A stretch of DNA of 64,000 nucleotides, taken from positions 150,338 to 214,337 of the forward strand of contig SUXH01000001.1 in the NCBI GenBank assembly GCA_015061055.1, written 5' to 3'. Positions 8,954-18,274 of this stretch are shown piece after piece (within the stretch, counting starts at the first letter, position 1; each line of letters opens with the position of its first letter). Source of the DNA: Bacteroidales bacterium. Its GTDB lineage: Bacteria; Bacteroidota; Bacteroidia; Bacteroidales; Muribaculaceae. The position numbers and the translations under genes are program-made. The notes beneath the pieces are model-generated. The model searched no databases. It was given only the letters and a program-made list of their open reading frames with translations, and was not told the origin of the DNA.

Positions 8954-10297
8954 TTATATAGCAGCCATCAGCACCACTTCTCCAAGGGTTGGATGTGCAT
9001 GGATAATATCTTTCAATTCATCTATTGTAGCATCTTTGTTCATCAACACAGCTACTTCATGAATTAAGTCTGCTGCGTGAACTCCAAGTATGTGGCAACC
9101 TAATATCTTGCCATCAGTTGCTCCTACCACAAGTTTCAATATACCATCAGTTTCATTCATTGCAACAGCTTTACCATTAGCTCTGAAAAATGCTTTTTTT
9201 ACCACTACTTCTACACCATTCTCTTTGCAATAGCTATCAGTTACACCCACCATCGATGCTTCCGGTGTAGTAAACACTGCTGATGGCATAACGTCTAATC
9301 TGATATTATCCTTTTCTCCAAGTATAGTGTTAACAGCACGTTTGCCTTGGAATGTAGCTGCATGGGCAAGCATACATCGTGCATTTACATCACCGATAGC
9401 ATACACTCCTGACACATTTGTAAGCATATTTTCATCTACCAAAATTCCACGTGGCGAATATTCCACACCTGCTGTGTCAAGTCCTTGAGGTAAACGAGGA
9501 GCGCGTCCCACCGCCATAAGCACTTTTTCACATGCAACTTCGAGTGATTTTCCCTTCTGCTCATATTTCACAATGGCTGTGCCATCTTCATTTGCAACAA
9601 TAGACGAAACTCCTGCTCCCACATTCAACGCAACACCTTTTTTTACAAGAATTTGACGCAAACGCTTTGCCACGTCGCTATCAAAATTAGGCAAAACTTC
9701 TTTGCAGAATTCAACTACGGTAACTTCAACTCCAAGACTATTGAAGATAGATGCAAATTCAAGTCCTATCACACCACCACCAATAATACAAAGGCTCTTT
9801 GGTAATGTATCAAGTTCTAGAATTTCATCACTTGTAAGTACACATGGCAAGTCTACACCCTCTACTGGTAGAAACTTTGGTCGAGAACCGGTAGCGATAA
9901 TCATATTATCGCATTCATAACTTTCTCCATTACATACAACCGATTTTGCCGATGTAATCGCAGCTTCACCTTGCACAAGAGTAATATTAGGATGTTTTAA
10001 TGCCATTGCTACACCTTCACGAAGCTGTGCCACAACATTATTTTTACGTTCAATCATCTTGGCAAAATCCACTGAGAAAACCACATCGCTTATACCAAAC
10101 TCAGTTGCTTCTTGCAAAAGATTTAACACCTCTGCATTCTTGCAAAGTGTCTTTGTAGGGATACACCCCCTATTCAAACAAGTGCCTCCTAACTCACTCA
10201 TCTCGAAGATTGTTACCGACAATCCTCGAGATGCAGCATAGTTAGCAGTTTCATAACCTCCGGGGCCGGCACCAATGATTATTATATCACTTTTCAT
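8954..10297 (-). CDS. lpdA: Dihydrolipoyl dehydrogenase (glycine cleavage L protein)
   Basis: This 447-aa FAD flavoprotein reoxidises the dihydrolipoyl group of GcvH with NAD+. The FAD-binding motif is GAGPGG (9-14). The redox disulfide is C40/C45 in GGTCLNRGCIPTK. A second Rossmann motif GGGVIGLE binds NAD. The C-terminal HAHPTLGEVV carries the catalytic His-Glu pair. The length is slightly short but complete. It is the last gene of the operon and overlaps gcvPB by 4 bases (stop/start overlap), which indicates translational coupling. It could also serve 2-oxoacid dehydrogenases, but context makes glycine cleavage its likely main role. Confidence 0.95.
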   Translation of the reverse strand: MKSDIIIIGAGPGGYETANYAASRGLSVTIFEMSELGGTCLNRGCIPTKTLCKNAEVLNLLQEATEFGISDVVFSVDFAKMIERKNNVVAQLREGVAMALKHPNITLVQGEAAITSAKSVVCNGESYECDNMIIATGSRPKFLPVEGVDLPCVLTSDEILELDTLPKSLCIIGGGVIGLEFASIFNSLGVEVTVVEFCKEVLPNFDSDVAKRLRQILVKKGVALNVGAGVSSIVANEDGTAIVKYEQKGKSLEVACEKVLMAVGRAPRLPQGLDTAGVEYSPRGILVDENMLTNVSGVYAIGDVNARCMLAHAATFQGKRAVNTILGEKDNIRLDVMPSAVFTTPEASMVGVTDSYCKENGVEVVVKKAFFRANGKAVAMNETDGILKLVVGATDGKILGCHILGVHAADLIHEVAVLMNKDATIDELKDIIHAHPTLGEVVLMAAI

Positions 10298-11772
10298 TCT
10301 GCACTATCAGCTAAAAGTTCGCGATAAGTAACAATTGGGTGAGTTGCAGCAAGAGTATCATCTGGACGACGTACGGGTGTATTATGTGGAGCAGCTTTCA
10401 ACATTTCCGGGTCTTCAGCAGCTTCTTTAGCAATCTTACGCATCACAGCAATAAATTCGTCAAGAGTAGTCTTACTCTCATTTTCTGCGGGTTCAATCAT
10501 CAATGATTCATGGAATAGCAGTGGGAAATAAATTGTTGGTGCATGGAATCCATAATCGAGCAATCGTTTAGCTACATTCATTGTAGTTACACCTTGACTC
10601 TTATCCTTTAAGCCGTCAAACACGAACTCGTGTTTACACACCACGTCAATCGGCAATTCATACACATCTTTTAGCGAATCCTTTATGTAATTAGCATTCA
10701 AAGTTGCAAATGGACCCACATATTTAAGATTTTCCTTACCAAGAGTTAGGATATATGAATAAGCCTTTATCATCACTCCGAAGTTACCAATAAATCCCGA
10801 CACCGAACCAAGAGCTTCAGCATCTGTATCAATATAGAACGTACCATCTTCTGCCTTCTTTACGTGTGGATTTGGTAGGAACTTTTCAAGTCCGGCGCGA
10901 ACACCAACAGGTCCCGAACCGGGGCCACCACCACCATGTGGAGTTGAGAATGTCTTATGCAGGTTGATGTGCATCACATCAAATCCCATATCTCCTGGAC
11001 GGCATTTGCCAAGTAGCGCATTTAGGTTTGCTCCATCATAATAAAGCAAACCACCACAGTCATGTACCAACTTAGCAATTTCTGGAATATTATGTTCAAA
11101 AATACCCAACGTATTAGGATTTGTAAGCATAATTGCAGCAACTGTATCATCAAGATGTGCCTTCAAATCTTCTACGTCAACTGTTCCATCAGCAAGACTC
11201 TTGATTTGCACAACTTTCAAGCCACACACGGCAGCACTTGCTGGATTTGTCCCATGAGCTGAATCTGGTACAATCACATTAACACGCTTATAGTCGCCAC
11301 GACTATTGTGATATGAGCGAATCACCATAAGACCCGTCAACTCACCATGAGCTCCGGCAAATGGGTTCAATGTAAATTCATTCAATCCCGAAATTTCAGA
11401 AAGACTTCTTTGCAAATTATAATACACTTCAAGTGCACCTTGTACTGTATCGACACTTTGCAATGGATGTAAAGATGTAAATGAAGACATATTACTTATC
11501 TCTTCATTAATTTTTGGATTATACTTCATTGTACATGAACCTAATGGATAGAATCCTGTATCTACACCGAAATTGTTGTTACTCATATTGGTGTAATGAC
11601 GTACTACAGTTAACTCATCAACTTCTGGTAATCCCATCTTTTCTTTTCGCTTCAGTCTTTGAGGTAATGAAGCTATATTGTAATCGGACAATTCATTCTT
11701 AGGCAAAGAATAACCTACTCTACCCGTTTCGCCCAATTCGAATATCAATTTACCATAAAATGTATTGTTCAT
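10294..11772 (-). CDS. gcvPB: Glycine dehydrogenase (decarboxylating) subunit 2, P protein
   Basis: This is the catalytic half of the split P protein of the glycine cleavage system (492 aa). It carries the PLP Schiff-base lysine K273 in HINLHKTFSTPHGGGG. The Gly-rich loop after it and SAHGTNPASA (171-180) are family hallmarks. It works as a heterotetramer with GcvPA, decarboxylating glycine and passing the aminomethyl group to lipoyl-GcvH. It lies 17 bases downstream of gcvPA and is coupled to lpdA by a 4-base overlap. Confidence 0.96.
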   Translation of the reverse strand: MNNTFYGKLIFELGETGRVGYSLPKNELSDYNIASLPQRLKRKEKMGLPEVDELTVVRHYTNMSNNNFGVDTGFYPLGSCTMKYNPKINEEISNMSSFTSLHPLQSVDTVQGALEVYYNLQRSLSEISGLNEFTLNPFAGAHGELTGLMVIRSYHNSRGDYKRVNVIVPDSAHGTNPASAAVCGLKVVQIKSLADGTVDVEDLKAHLDDTVAAIMLTNPNTLGIFEHNIPEIAKLVHDCGGLLYYDGANLNALLGKCRPGDMGFDVMHINLHKTFSTPHGGGGPGSGPVGVRAGLEKFLPNPHVKKAEDGTFYIDTDAEALGSVSGFIGNFGVMIKAYSYILTLGKENLKYVGPFATLNANYIKDSLKDVYELPIDVVCKHEFVFDGLKDKSQGVTTMNVAKRLLDYGFHAPTIYFPLLFHESLMIEPAENESKTTLDEFIAVMRKIAKEAAEDPEMLKAAPHNTPVRRPDDTLAATHPIVTYRELLADSAE

Positions 11773-11789
11773 AATCGTTTAGGGGAATT

Positions 11790-13115
11790 TCAAAATTGTT
11801 TTACAATATCTACAAACTTATCAATCTCTGCCTTACTTCGTTGTTCTGTTACACAAAATAGCAATTTATCATTTGCTATTTTTACTCCTGCGAGTATACC
11901 TGCTTCTACACACTTAGATTGTAATACATCTACATCAAGCATAGTTTTTACAGCAAATTCATTCAAGAATGGCTTATTTGGATATAACATTTCAAATTTC
12001 CCTGTTTTACACAATTCATCAGCAAGATAATGCGCTCCACTATAGCTTAATTCATTCACTTCTTTTAAACCTTTTGCTCCCATTAATGCAAGATAGATTG
12101 TAATATATAATGCCATCAAACTCTGATTTGAGCATATATTACTTGTGGCTTTTTCTCTACGTATATGCTGTTCACGTGCTTGCAGAGTTAAAACAAAAGA
12201 ACGCTTTCCATCCAAATCTTTAGTTGCTCCAACAACTCGACCAGGCATCTTGCGTATCAAAGACTTCTTTGTACATAAGAATCCCACATATGGACCACCA
12301 AAGTTCATTGGTATACCAAGACTCTGACCATCACCGACTGCAATATCTGCCCCCCATTCTCCTGGCGACTTTAATGCACCAAGTGTTGAGGCTTGACAAT
12401 TCATAACAAACAAAGCCTTTTGTGCATGACACGCATCAGCCCATCCATCGTAATCTTCAATTATACCATAATAATTGGGAGAAGCTACAACAACTCCTGC
12501 TACATCACCTTTTGAAATCTTTTCTTCAAAGTCAATCTTATCACTCACTCCATCACTTTCTACAATATAATCAAGTTCGATACTTTGGTATTTTGCATAT
12601 GTTTCAAGTACCGTTTTTACACTTGGATTAAGAGTTGAAGCTATAAGCACCTTATTCTTTTTCTTTGAGGCACTCACTGCCATCATCATTGCTTCGGCTG
12701 TAGCTGTTGCACCATCATACATCGATGCATTTCCTACTTCCATCCCAGTTAATTCAGTCATCATTGACTGGAATTCAAAAATATATTGCAATGTTCCTTG
12801 TGAAATCTCTGCTTGGTATGGAGTATAAGATGTTAGAAATTCTGAGCGACTAATAATATGAGATATTACTGCTGGTGAATAATGGTCATAACATCCCGCC
12901 CCGGCAAAGCAAATCAAAGATTTATTTTTAGCACCAAGTTCAGCAAAGTAACGACGCAATTCTACCTCACTCATCTCACTCGGTAAATCATAATCACGCT
13001 TAAATTGGATACTATCAGGTATTTCATCGAAAAGTTCATCCAAAGAGCGTTTCCCACACACCTCGAGCATTGCATTCAGTTCTCTATCTGTGTGTGGAAA
13101 ATACTTATATTTCAT
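11790..13115 (-). CDS. gcvPA: Glycine dehydrogenase (decarboxylating) subunit 1, P protein
   Basis: This 441-aa subunit is the N-terminal half-equivalent of the P protein. It lacks a PLP lysine of its own and pairs with GcvPB. FPHTDRELNAML at the N-terminus, CFAGAGCYDHYSPA, and GGPYVGFLCTK with MPGRVVGATKD are characteristic. A split P protein is normal for Bacteroidota and Firmicutes. It sits 17 bases after gcvH. Confidence 0.95.
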   Translation of the reverse strand: MKYKYFPHTDRELNAMLEVCGKRSLDELFDEIPDSIQFKRDYDLPSEMSEVELRRYFAELGAKNKSLICFAGAGCYDHYSPAVISHIISRSEFLTSYTPYQAEISQGTLQYIFEFQSMMTELTGMEVGNASMYDGATATAEAMMMAVSASKKKNKVLIASTLNPSVKTVLETYAKYQSIELDYIVESDGVSDKIDFEEKISKGDVAGVVVASPNYYGIIEDYDGWADACHAQKALFVMNCQASTLGALKSPGEWGADIAVGDGQSLGIPMNFGGPYVGFLCTKKSLIRKMPGRVVGATKDLDGKRSFVLTLQAREQHIRREKATSNICSNQSLMALYITIYLALMGAKGLKEVNELSYSGAHYLADELCKTGKFEMLYPNKPFLNEFAVKTMLDVDVLQSKCVEAGILAGVKIANDKLLFCVTEQRSKAEIDKFVDIVKQF

Positions 13116-13132
13116 AATTAGAATTTATTGGG

Positions 13133-13519
13133 TTAATGATCATTCTTAACAACTTCTTCGTAACCTGCAGCATCCAACAAGTTTTCCACTTCACTTGGCT
13201 CACTTAGCTTAACCTTAATAATCCAATTAGCATAAGCATCTTTATTAATTAAGCCAGGTTCAGCATCAAGTGCTTCATTCACTTCTACAACTATGCCACT
13301 GATAGGTGAATACAAATCACTCGCAGCTTTAACACTTTCAACGGCTCCAAATTCTTCTCCGGCATTAACTTCATCATCTACTTCAGGCATATCTACATAT
13401 ACCACATTACCAAGTTGTTCCTGTGCATAGTCAGTAATACCTACATAGCCATATTCTCCATCAATTTTTACATACTCATGTGACTCTGCATAATAAAGTC
13501 CTTCAATAATCTTACTCAT
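13133..13519 (-). CDS. gcvH: Glycine cleavage system H protein
   Basis: This 128-aa lipoyl carrier shuttles the aminomethyl group from P to T protein and electrons to L protein. The lipoylated residue is K64 in ESVKAASD, in the usual hairpin position. Its presence between gcvT and gcvPA, with a lipoate ligase at the operon head, suggests the ligase attaches scavenged lipoate to this protein. The gap to gcvT is 31 bases. Confidence 0.97.
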   Translation of the reverse strand: MSKIIEGLYYAESHEYVKIDGEYGYVGITDYAQEQLGNVVYVDMPEVDDEVNAGEEFGAVESVKAASDLYSPISGIVVEVNEALDAEPGLINKDAYANWIIKVKLSEPSEVENLLDAAGYEEVVKNDH

Positions 13520-13550
13520 AGTTTTAAGTTTTTATTTGATTTATATCTAA

Positions 13551-14645
13551 TTATTTCTTATAACTCTTTTTATAGAATTTTCTTGCAACAATCATGCCTT
13601 CAAACACTTTCTTGCGTATCTTAATTTTTACAGGATCTCCCATATTGGCATATCTTGAGTCAATCAGTGCGAGAGCGACACTCTTTTCTATTGAAATACA
13701 ACGATAACCGGTTGTGACATATCCAATCACAACATCACCAGACAACACTTCATATCCATGTCTCGGAATTGCTTTATCTTTCAATTCAATTCCTACAAGT
13801 TTGCGAGGCGCACCTTCCTCTTTCTGTTTCTTTACAACTTCTTTACCTATAAAGTCATTCTTATCGATTTTAACAAAGATACCAAGACAAGCCTCTATTG
13901 GTGTTATGTCTTCACTTAGCTCATCCCCATAAAGAGGTAATCCTACTTCAAAGCGCAATGTATCTCGACATCCAAGTCCACAAGGTAAAGCTTTTTCTGA
14001 ATCTAATAATTTATCCCAAAATTTACAAGTCAATTCATGACTTGCATAAATTTCAAACCCGTCTTCACCTGTATATCCTGTTCGACTTATTATTATTGTT
14101 TCACCATTGTATTCCACTTGTTTAAATGTATAAAATGTCAAGTCTGCACACCCAATTCCCAACACACTTTCTATTACCGATTCAGAATCAGGACCTTGCA
14201 CTGCAATTTCGCCATAATAATCACTTTCGTGGATTACTTCTACATCATACCCCTTCTTATTTTGTAATATCCACTCAACATCCTTATCAATATTACCGGC
14301 ATTTATAACCAAAAAGAAGTCATTTTCTCCTCTTTTATATACAAGCAGATCATCTACAGCTCCTCCATTTGGATAAAGCATTAATCCATAATAGATTTTA
14401 CCTATAGGTGCACCACTAATATCGTTGGTGAAAATATAATTGACAAACTTTTCAGCATCGGGACCCTTAATTGTTACTTCACCCATATGCGAGACATCAA
14501 AAACGCCACAATGCTGTCGGACTGCATTATGTTCTTCAACAATCCCACTATATTGGATTGGCATATCAAATCCACCAAAGGGACTAATTAATGCACCCAA
14601 TGCGACATGTTTGTCGTACAAACAAGTTCTTTTATTAGTTTCCAT
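13551..14645 (-). CDS. gcvT: Aminomethyltransferase (glycine cleavage T protein)
   Basis: This 364-aa tetrahydrofolate-dependent enzyme releases ammonia and makes methylene-THF from aminomethyl-lipoyl-GcvH. The conserved stretches GGFDMPIQYSGIVEEH, FDVSHMGEV and GYTGEDGFEIY are all present, and the length is standard. It begins 2 bases after the lplA stop codon, so the two are in one transcript. Confidence 0.96.
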   Translation of the reverse strand: METNKRTCLYDKHVALGALISPFGGFDMPIQYSGIVEEHNAVRQHCGVFDVSHMGEVTIKGPDAEKFVNYIFTNDISGAPIGKIYYGLMLYPNGGAVDDLLVYKRGENDFFLVINAGNIDKDVEWILQNKKGYDVEVIHESDYYGEIAVQGPDSESVIESVLGIGCADLTFYTFKQVEYNGETIIISRTGYTGEDGFEIYASHELTCKFWDKLLDSEKALPCGLGCRDTLRFEVGLPLYGDELSEDITPIEACLGIFVKIDKNDFIGKEVVKKQKEEGAPRKLVGIELKDKAIPRHGYEVLSGDVVIGYVTTGYRCISIEKSVALALIDSRYANMGDPVKIKIRKKVFEGMIVARKFYKKSYKK

Positions 14646-14647
14646 TA

Positions 14648-15625
14648 TTAGTTATGTATTAGTAGTTTTATGAAATTTTCATTATCAAGGTTCAATATAT
14701 AATCACCTACATTCACATTCTTGATAGCAATTCTTATTGAATCCTCATTATATGGTATATTCTTTAGACGTGTAAGTAATTGAGTATCCAACTCGTCTTT
14801 TATAAAATAATCTCCTATTAAATTAATATCTTTAATAACCCCTTTATTTGTCTCTATTTGAACATGAAATTCTCCTACTCCTTCTATTCTCGTCTCTTTG
14901 TTAATAGAGCAACGAGGATTTAACCCATAGATAAACTCTTCTGATAGATAAGACTTTTCGATTTGTTTTATTTGTGCTACATCGTATGCATTCAAAAACA
15001 ATGTATCATCACTCAAACTGCTCTGAATCTGTTTCATCAATTCACCTATTGATACACTCAAATGTTTTTTTAAAGTTGTAATACGACTTCTAACAGATTC
15101 AACTCCTTTTGACCTTAATTTATTAGTTGCTGGAGTTATTGCATTCATCATATTTTTCATATCAGTATCATACAACAATGTGCCATGTACAACACTCTTT
15201 CTATTACATCGATAAAATGCGTTACCAGACACTTTCAATCCATCAACTAAAATATCATTACGCCCTGACGATTCAGCATTAACACCCAAAGATTTTAGCA
15301 AACTAACGACTTTGGATAAATATATATTATATGCTTCAGCTACATTATATTCTCTTGTGATATATGAAATCATAATGTTCCCTTTATCAGCATACACACA
15401 CCCACCTCCACTTTTTCTCCTATATGTTGCTATGTTATTATTTTTGCAATATGACAAATTCACTTCTTTGTCAATTAGTTGATTTCGACCAAAAATAACA
15501 GTTGGCTCCACCCTCCATAAAAAAAATGCTTCATCTATATCATAGCACAATGCCACATACTCCTCCATAGCCAAATAAAATGAAAGATGCCGCACTGTAT
15601 CATCACTAAGACTTATGTATTTCAT
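14648..15625 (-). CDS. lplA: Lipoate-protein ligase A
   Basis: This 325-aa ligase activates lipoate with ATP and attaches it to lipoyl-domain lysines. The lipoate-pocket motif RRKSGGGCVYAD and the later GLKVSGNAFYR match LplA. A C-terminal accessory domain is present. The frame is open to 15658, but a TAnnTTTG box covers 15656-15663, so the first transcribed Met is at 15625 (MKYISLSDD). Being first in the gcv operon, its most likely substrate is GcvH. Octanoyltransferase LipB-type proteins are a less likely alternative. Confidence 0.9.
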   Translation of the reverse strand: MKYISLSDDTVRHLSFYLAMEEYVALCYDIDEAFFLWRVEPTVIFGRNQLIDKEVNLSYCKNNNIATYRRKSGGGCVYADKGNIMISYITREYNVAEAYNIYLSKVVSLLKSLGVNAESSGRNDILVDGLKVSGNAFYRCNRKSVVHGTLLYDTDMKNMMNAITPATNKLRSKGVESVRSRITTLKKHLSVSIGELMKQIQSSLSDDTLFLNAYDVAQIKQIEKSYLSEEFIYGLNPRCSINKETRIEGVGEFHVQIETNKGVIKDINLIGDYFIKDELDTQLLTRLKNIPYNEDSIRIAIKNVNVGDYILNLDNENFIKLLIHN

Positions 15626-15655
15626 TGGTAATTCGTATCGGTAGTTTATGATATG

Positions 15656-15663
15656 CAAATATA
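15656..15663 (-). promoter_or_regulatory. -7 promoter box of the lplA-gcv operon
   Basis: CAAATATA reads TATATTTG on the minus strand. The predicted leader to the start at 15625 is only about 20 to 25 nt, too short for a glycine riboswitch, and none is visible upstream. Confidence 0.6.
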
Positions 15664-15781
15664 GTGAAAGATGTACAAAGAAAAAACAAGTTAACCTATT
15701 TTTTATATAGTTTCATTATTATATAGCGAATAAAACAATAAAACTATTTTTGAACAATTTTAATATTACACAATTAATTCG

Positions 15782-15789
15782 TACTTTTG
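15782..15789 (+). promoter_or_regulatory. -7 promoter box of the malic enzyme gene
   Basis: TACTTTTG matches TAnnTTTG, 86 bases before the ATG at 15876. It diverges from the gcv promoter. Confidence 0.55.
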
Positions 15790-15875
15790 CAAAAACTCAG
15801 ATGTATTTCTTCTTGTTTTTACTATAAAAACTAAATAATTCATAGAGTTAAATCTACAATTTAATAACTTATATT

Positions 15876-18161
15876 ATGGCTAACATTACAAAAGAAATGG
15901 CTCTCGATTATCATAAAATCGGGAAACCTGGAAAAATTGAAACCATTCCAACCAAACCATACTCATCTCAAAGTGATTTATCTCTTGCGTACTCTCCTGG
16001 AGTAGCATTCCCTTGTCTTGAAATCAAAGAGAATCCGCAAGATGCATACGAATATACAAGCAAAGGCAACCTTGTTGCAGTAATTTCTAATGGAACTGCT
16101 GTCTTAGGGCTTGGTAATATTGGAGCACTCGCCGGGAAACCTGTAATGGAGGGAAAAGCACTCTTATTTAAAATATTTGGTGGGCTTGATTGCTTTGACA
16201 TCGAAGTCAATGAAAATGACCCTGAAAAATTCATACAAGCAGTTAAAGCCATAGCCCCAACTTTTGGTGGTATTAATCTTGAGGACATAAAAGCTCCTGA
16301 ATGTTTTGAGATAGAACGTCGATTAAAAGAGGAATGTGATATTCCGGTTATGCACGACGACCAACATGGTACTGCTATCATTTCAGGTGCAGGTCTACTT
16401 AATGCACTTGAAATTCAAGGCAAGAAAATCGATGAAATTCAATTAGTCGTTAATGGAGCCGGAGCAGCAGCTGTATCGTGCACTCGACTATATATGGCTC
16501 TCGGTGTTAAAAAAGAAAATATTGTTATGTGCGATAGTAAGGGCGTTATAACTAAGAAACGTAATGATTTAAATGCACAAAAACAAGAATTTGCCACTGA
16601 GCGTGACATAACAACCCTCTCTGAAGCGATGAAAAATGCCGATGTATTCCTTGGGCTTTCTGTTAAAGATGTGGTCACTCCTGAAATGCTTCAATCAATG
16701 GCAAAAAATCCTATTGTATTTGCACTTGCTAATCCCGATCCTGAAATAGAATATCATTTAGCGATAGAGTCACGAAAAGACTTAATTTTCGCAACCGGGC
16801 GTTCTGACTATCCTAACCAAATCAATAATGTTATTGGATTCCCTTATATATTCCGTGGAGCATTAGACTGTGGAGCAACTACTATTAATGAAGATATGAA
16901 ACTTGCTGCGGTCAAAGCAATTGCGGCTCTTGCTAAAGAATCCGTTCCGTCTGTCGTAAATAAAGCATACAATATGACCGATCTGAAATTCGGTTGCGAT
17001 TATATCCTACCTAAGGCGCTCGATCCCCGTCTACTCACTTGGGTATCCCCGGCTGTAGCTAAAGCTGCTATGGAATCGGGAGTTGCTCGTCGACCAATTT
17101 CCGATTGGGTAGCATATGAAGAAAAATTAAAACGACTGATGGGATATGATAACAAACTTATGCGTCGTTTCACTGAAGAAGCTAAACAAAATCCAAAACG
17201 CGTGGTATTTGCCGAAGCTAACACAGATAATATGCTACAAGCTGCTGTTCAAGCATTCCACGAAAAGATTTGTTTCCCTATTCTCCTCGGCAATGAAGAA
17301 ATGATTGGAAAACGAGCAAAAAGACTTGGTCTCGAAATCAATGAAATACCAATCGTTAACCTTCGCCACGATCGTGAAGCAGAACGACGCAGTCGTTATG
17401 CAACCAAACTTGCTGAAAAACGTCAGCGCGATGGTCTTACATATCCGGAGGCGCTTGAGAAAATGTTTGACCGAAACTATTTCGGTATGATGATGGTAGA
17501 AACGGGAGATGCTGATGCTTTTATCACCGGCACTTACTCTGGCGGTCATCACGACACAGTACAAATTGCCAAAGATGTTATCGGCATTCGTCCTTGCTAC
17601 AATCATTTTGCAACTATGCATATTATGAACACCAAACGTGGCACATTTTTCCTTGCTGATACGTCAATCAACCCAAATAGTGATACAGAAACACTTGTCG
17701 ATATTGCACGTCTTGCCGATAGCTCTGTGAAATACTTCGCTCATAATCCGGTAATCTCTATGGTTTCTTACAGCAATTTCGGCACAAATAAAGAACCCAG
17801 TCCTAAAAGAGTTCACGAGGCGGTAAAAATTCTACATAACAAATACCCCGAAATTATTGTTGATGGTGAAATGCAAGTGGACTATGCTCTCAACAAAGAT
17901 TTACGAGATAAGACATTCCCATTCAACAAACTATTTGGGAAGGATGTCAACACTCTTGTTTTCCCTAATCTTAGCGCAGCAAATACAATTTATCGTATGA
18001 TGCTCGAAATGGGAGTAGCCGAATTGATTGGACCTATTCAAATGGGATTAAATAAGCCTATTCACTTCACTGCTATAAATGCATCAGTACGAGATATTGT
18101 AAATCTAACAACTATTGCCGTTCTTGATGCAGCTGTACTTCACAAGATGAATAAATGCTAA
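15876..18161 (+). CDS. maeB: NADP-dependent malic enzyme, phosphotransacetylase-fused (MaeB type)
   Basis: This 761-aa fused enzyme converts malate to pyruvate and CO2 with NADP+. The N-terminal malic enzyme domain (about 1-430) holds the metal/substrate motif HDDQHGTA and the Rossmann loop [10 protein letters not shown]. The C-terminal half (from about 435, [20 protein letters not shown]) is a phosphate acetyltransferase-like domain. In MaeB proteins that domain is regulatory and binds acetyl-CoA, and is usually not catalytic. The length is normal for the family. It is monocistronic, between its own promoter and a terminator at 18185-18216. Confidence 0.94.
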   Translation: MANITKEMALDYHKIGKPGKIETIPTKPYSSQSDLSLAYSPGVAFPCLEIKENPQDAYEYTSKGNLVAVISNGTAVLGLGNIGALAGKPVMEGKALLFKIFGGLDCFDIEVNENDPEKFIQAVKAIAPTFGGINLEDIKAPECFEIERRLKEECDIPVMHDDQHGTAIISGAGLLNALEIQGKKIDEIQLVVNGAGAAAVSCTRLYMALGVKKENIVMCDSKGVITKKRNDLNAQKQEFATERDITTLSEAMKNADVFLGLSVKDVVTPEMLQSMAKNPIVFALANPDPEIEYHLAIESRKDLIFATGRSDYPNQINNVIGFPYIFRGALDCGATTINEDMKLAAVKAIAALAKESVPSVVNKAYNMTDLKFGCDYILPKALDPRLLTWVSPAVAKAAMESGVARRPISDWVAYEEKLKRLMGYDNKLMRRFTEEAKQNPKRVVFAEANTDNMLQAAVQAFHEKICFPILLGNEEMIGKRAKRLGLEINEIPIVNLRHDREAERRSRYATKLAEKRQRDGLTYPEALEKMFDRNYFGMMMVETGDADAFITGTYSGGHHDTVQIAKDVIGIRPCYNHFATMHIMNTKRGTFFLADTSINPNSDTETLVDIARLADSSVKYFAHNPVISMVSYSNFGTNKEPSPKRVHEAVKILHNKYPEIIVDGEMQVDYALNKDLRDKTFPFNKLFGKDVNTLVFPNLSAANTIYRMMLEMGVAELIGPIQMGLNKPIHFTAINASVRDIVNLTTIAVLDAAVLHKMNKC

Positions 18162-18184
18162 ATCAAATTATGATGTAATTATTC

Positions 18185-18216
18185 AAGCCACATTCTCATT
18201 TACGAGTTTGTGGCTT
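18185..18216 (+). terminator. Terminator of the malic enzyme gene
   Basis: An 8-bp stem (18185-18192 with 18209-18216) is followed by a T-rich tract. Confidence 0.65.
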
Positions 18217-18242
18217 TATTTTGGTATTTTGTGTAAAAAATA

Positions 18243-18250
18243 TAACTTTG
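18243..18250 (+). promoter_or_regulatory. -7 promoter box of the histidine phosphatase gene
   Basis: TAACTTTG matches TAnnTTTG and lies 25 bases before the ATG at 18275. The outermost ATG of the frame (18221) is upstream of it and cannot be used from this promoter. Confidence 0.65.
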
Positions 18251-18274
18251 CTTCATAAAACATCAAAAAAAGCA

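Noticed and set aside
15659..15875. Glycine riboswitch ahead of the gcv operon
   Set aside because: No tandem aptamer pattern is seen, and the promoter box leaves a leader of only about 20-25 nt.
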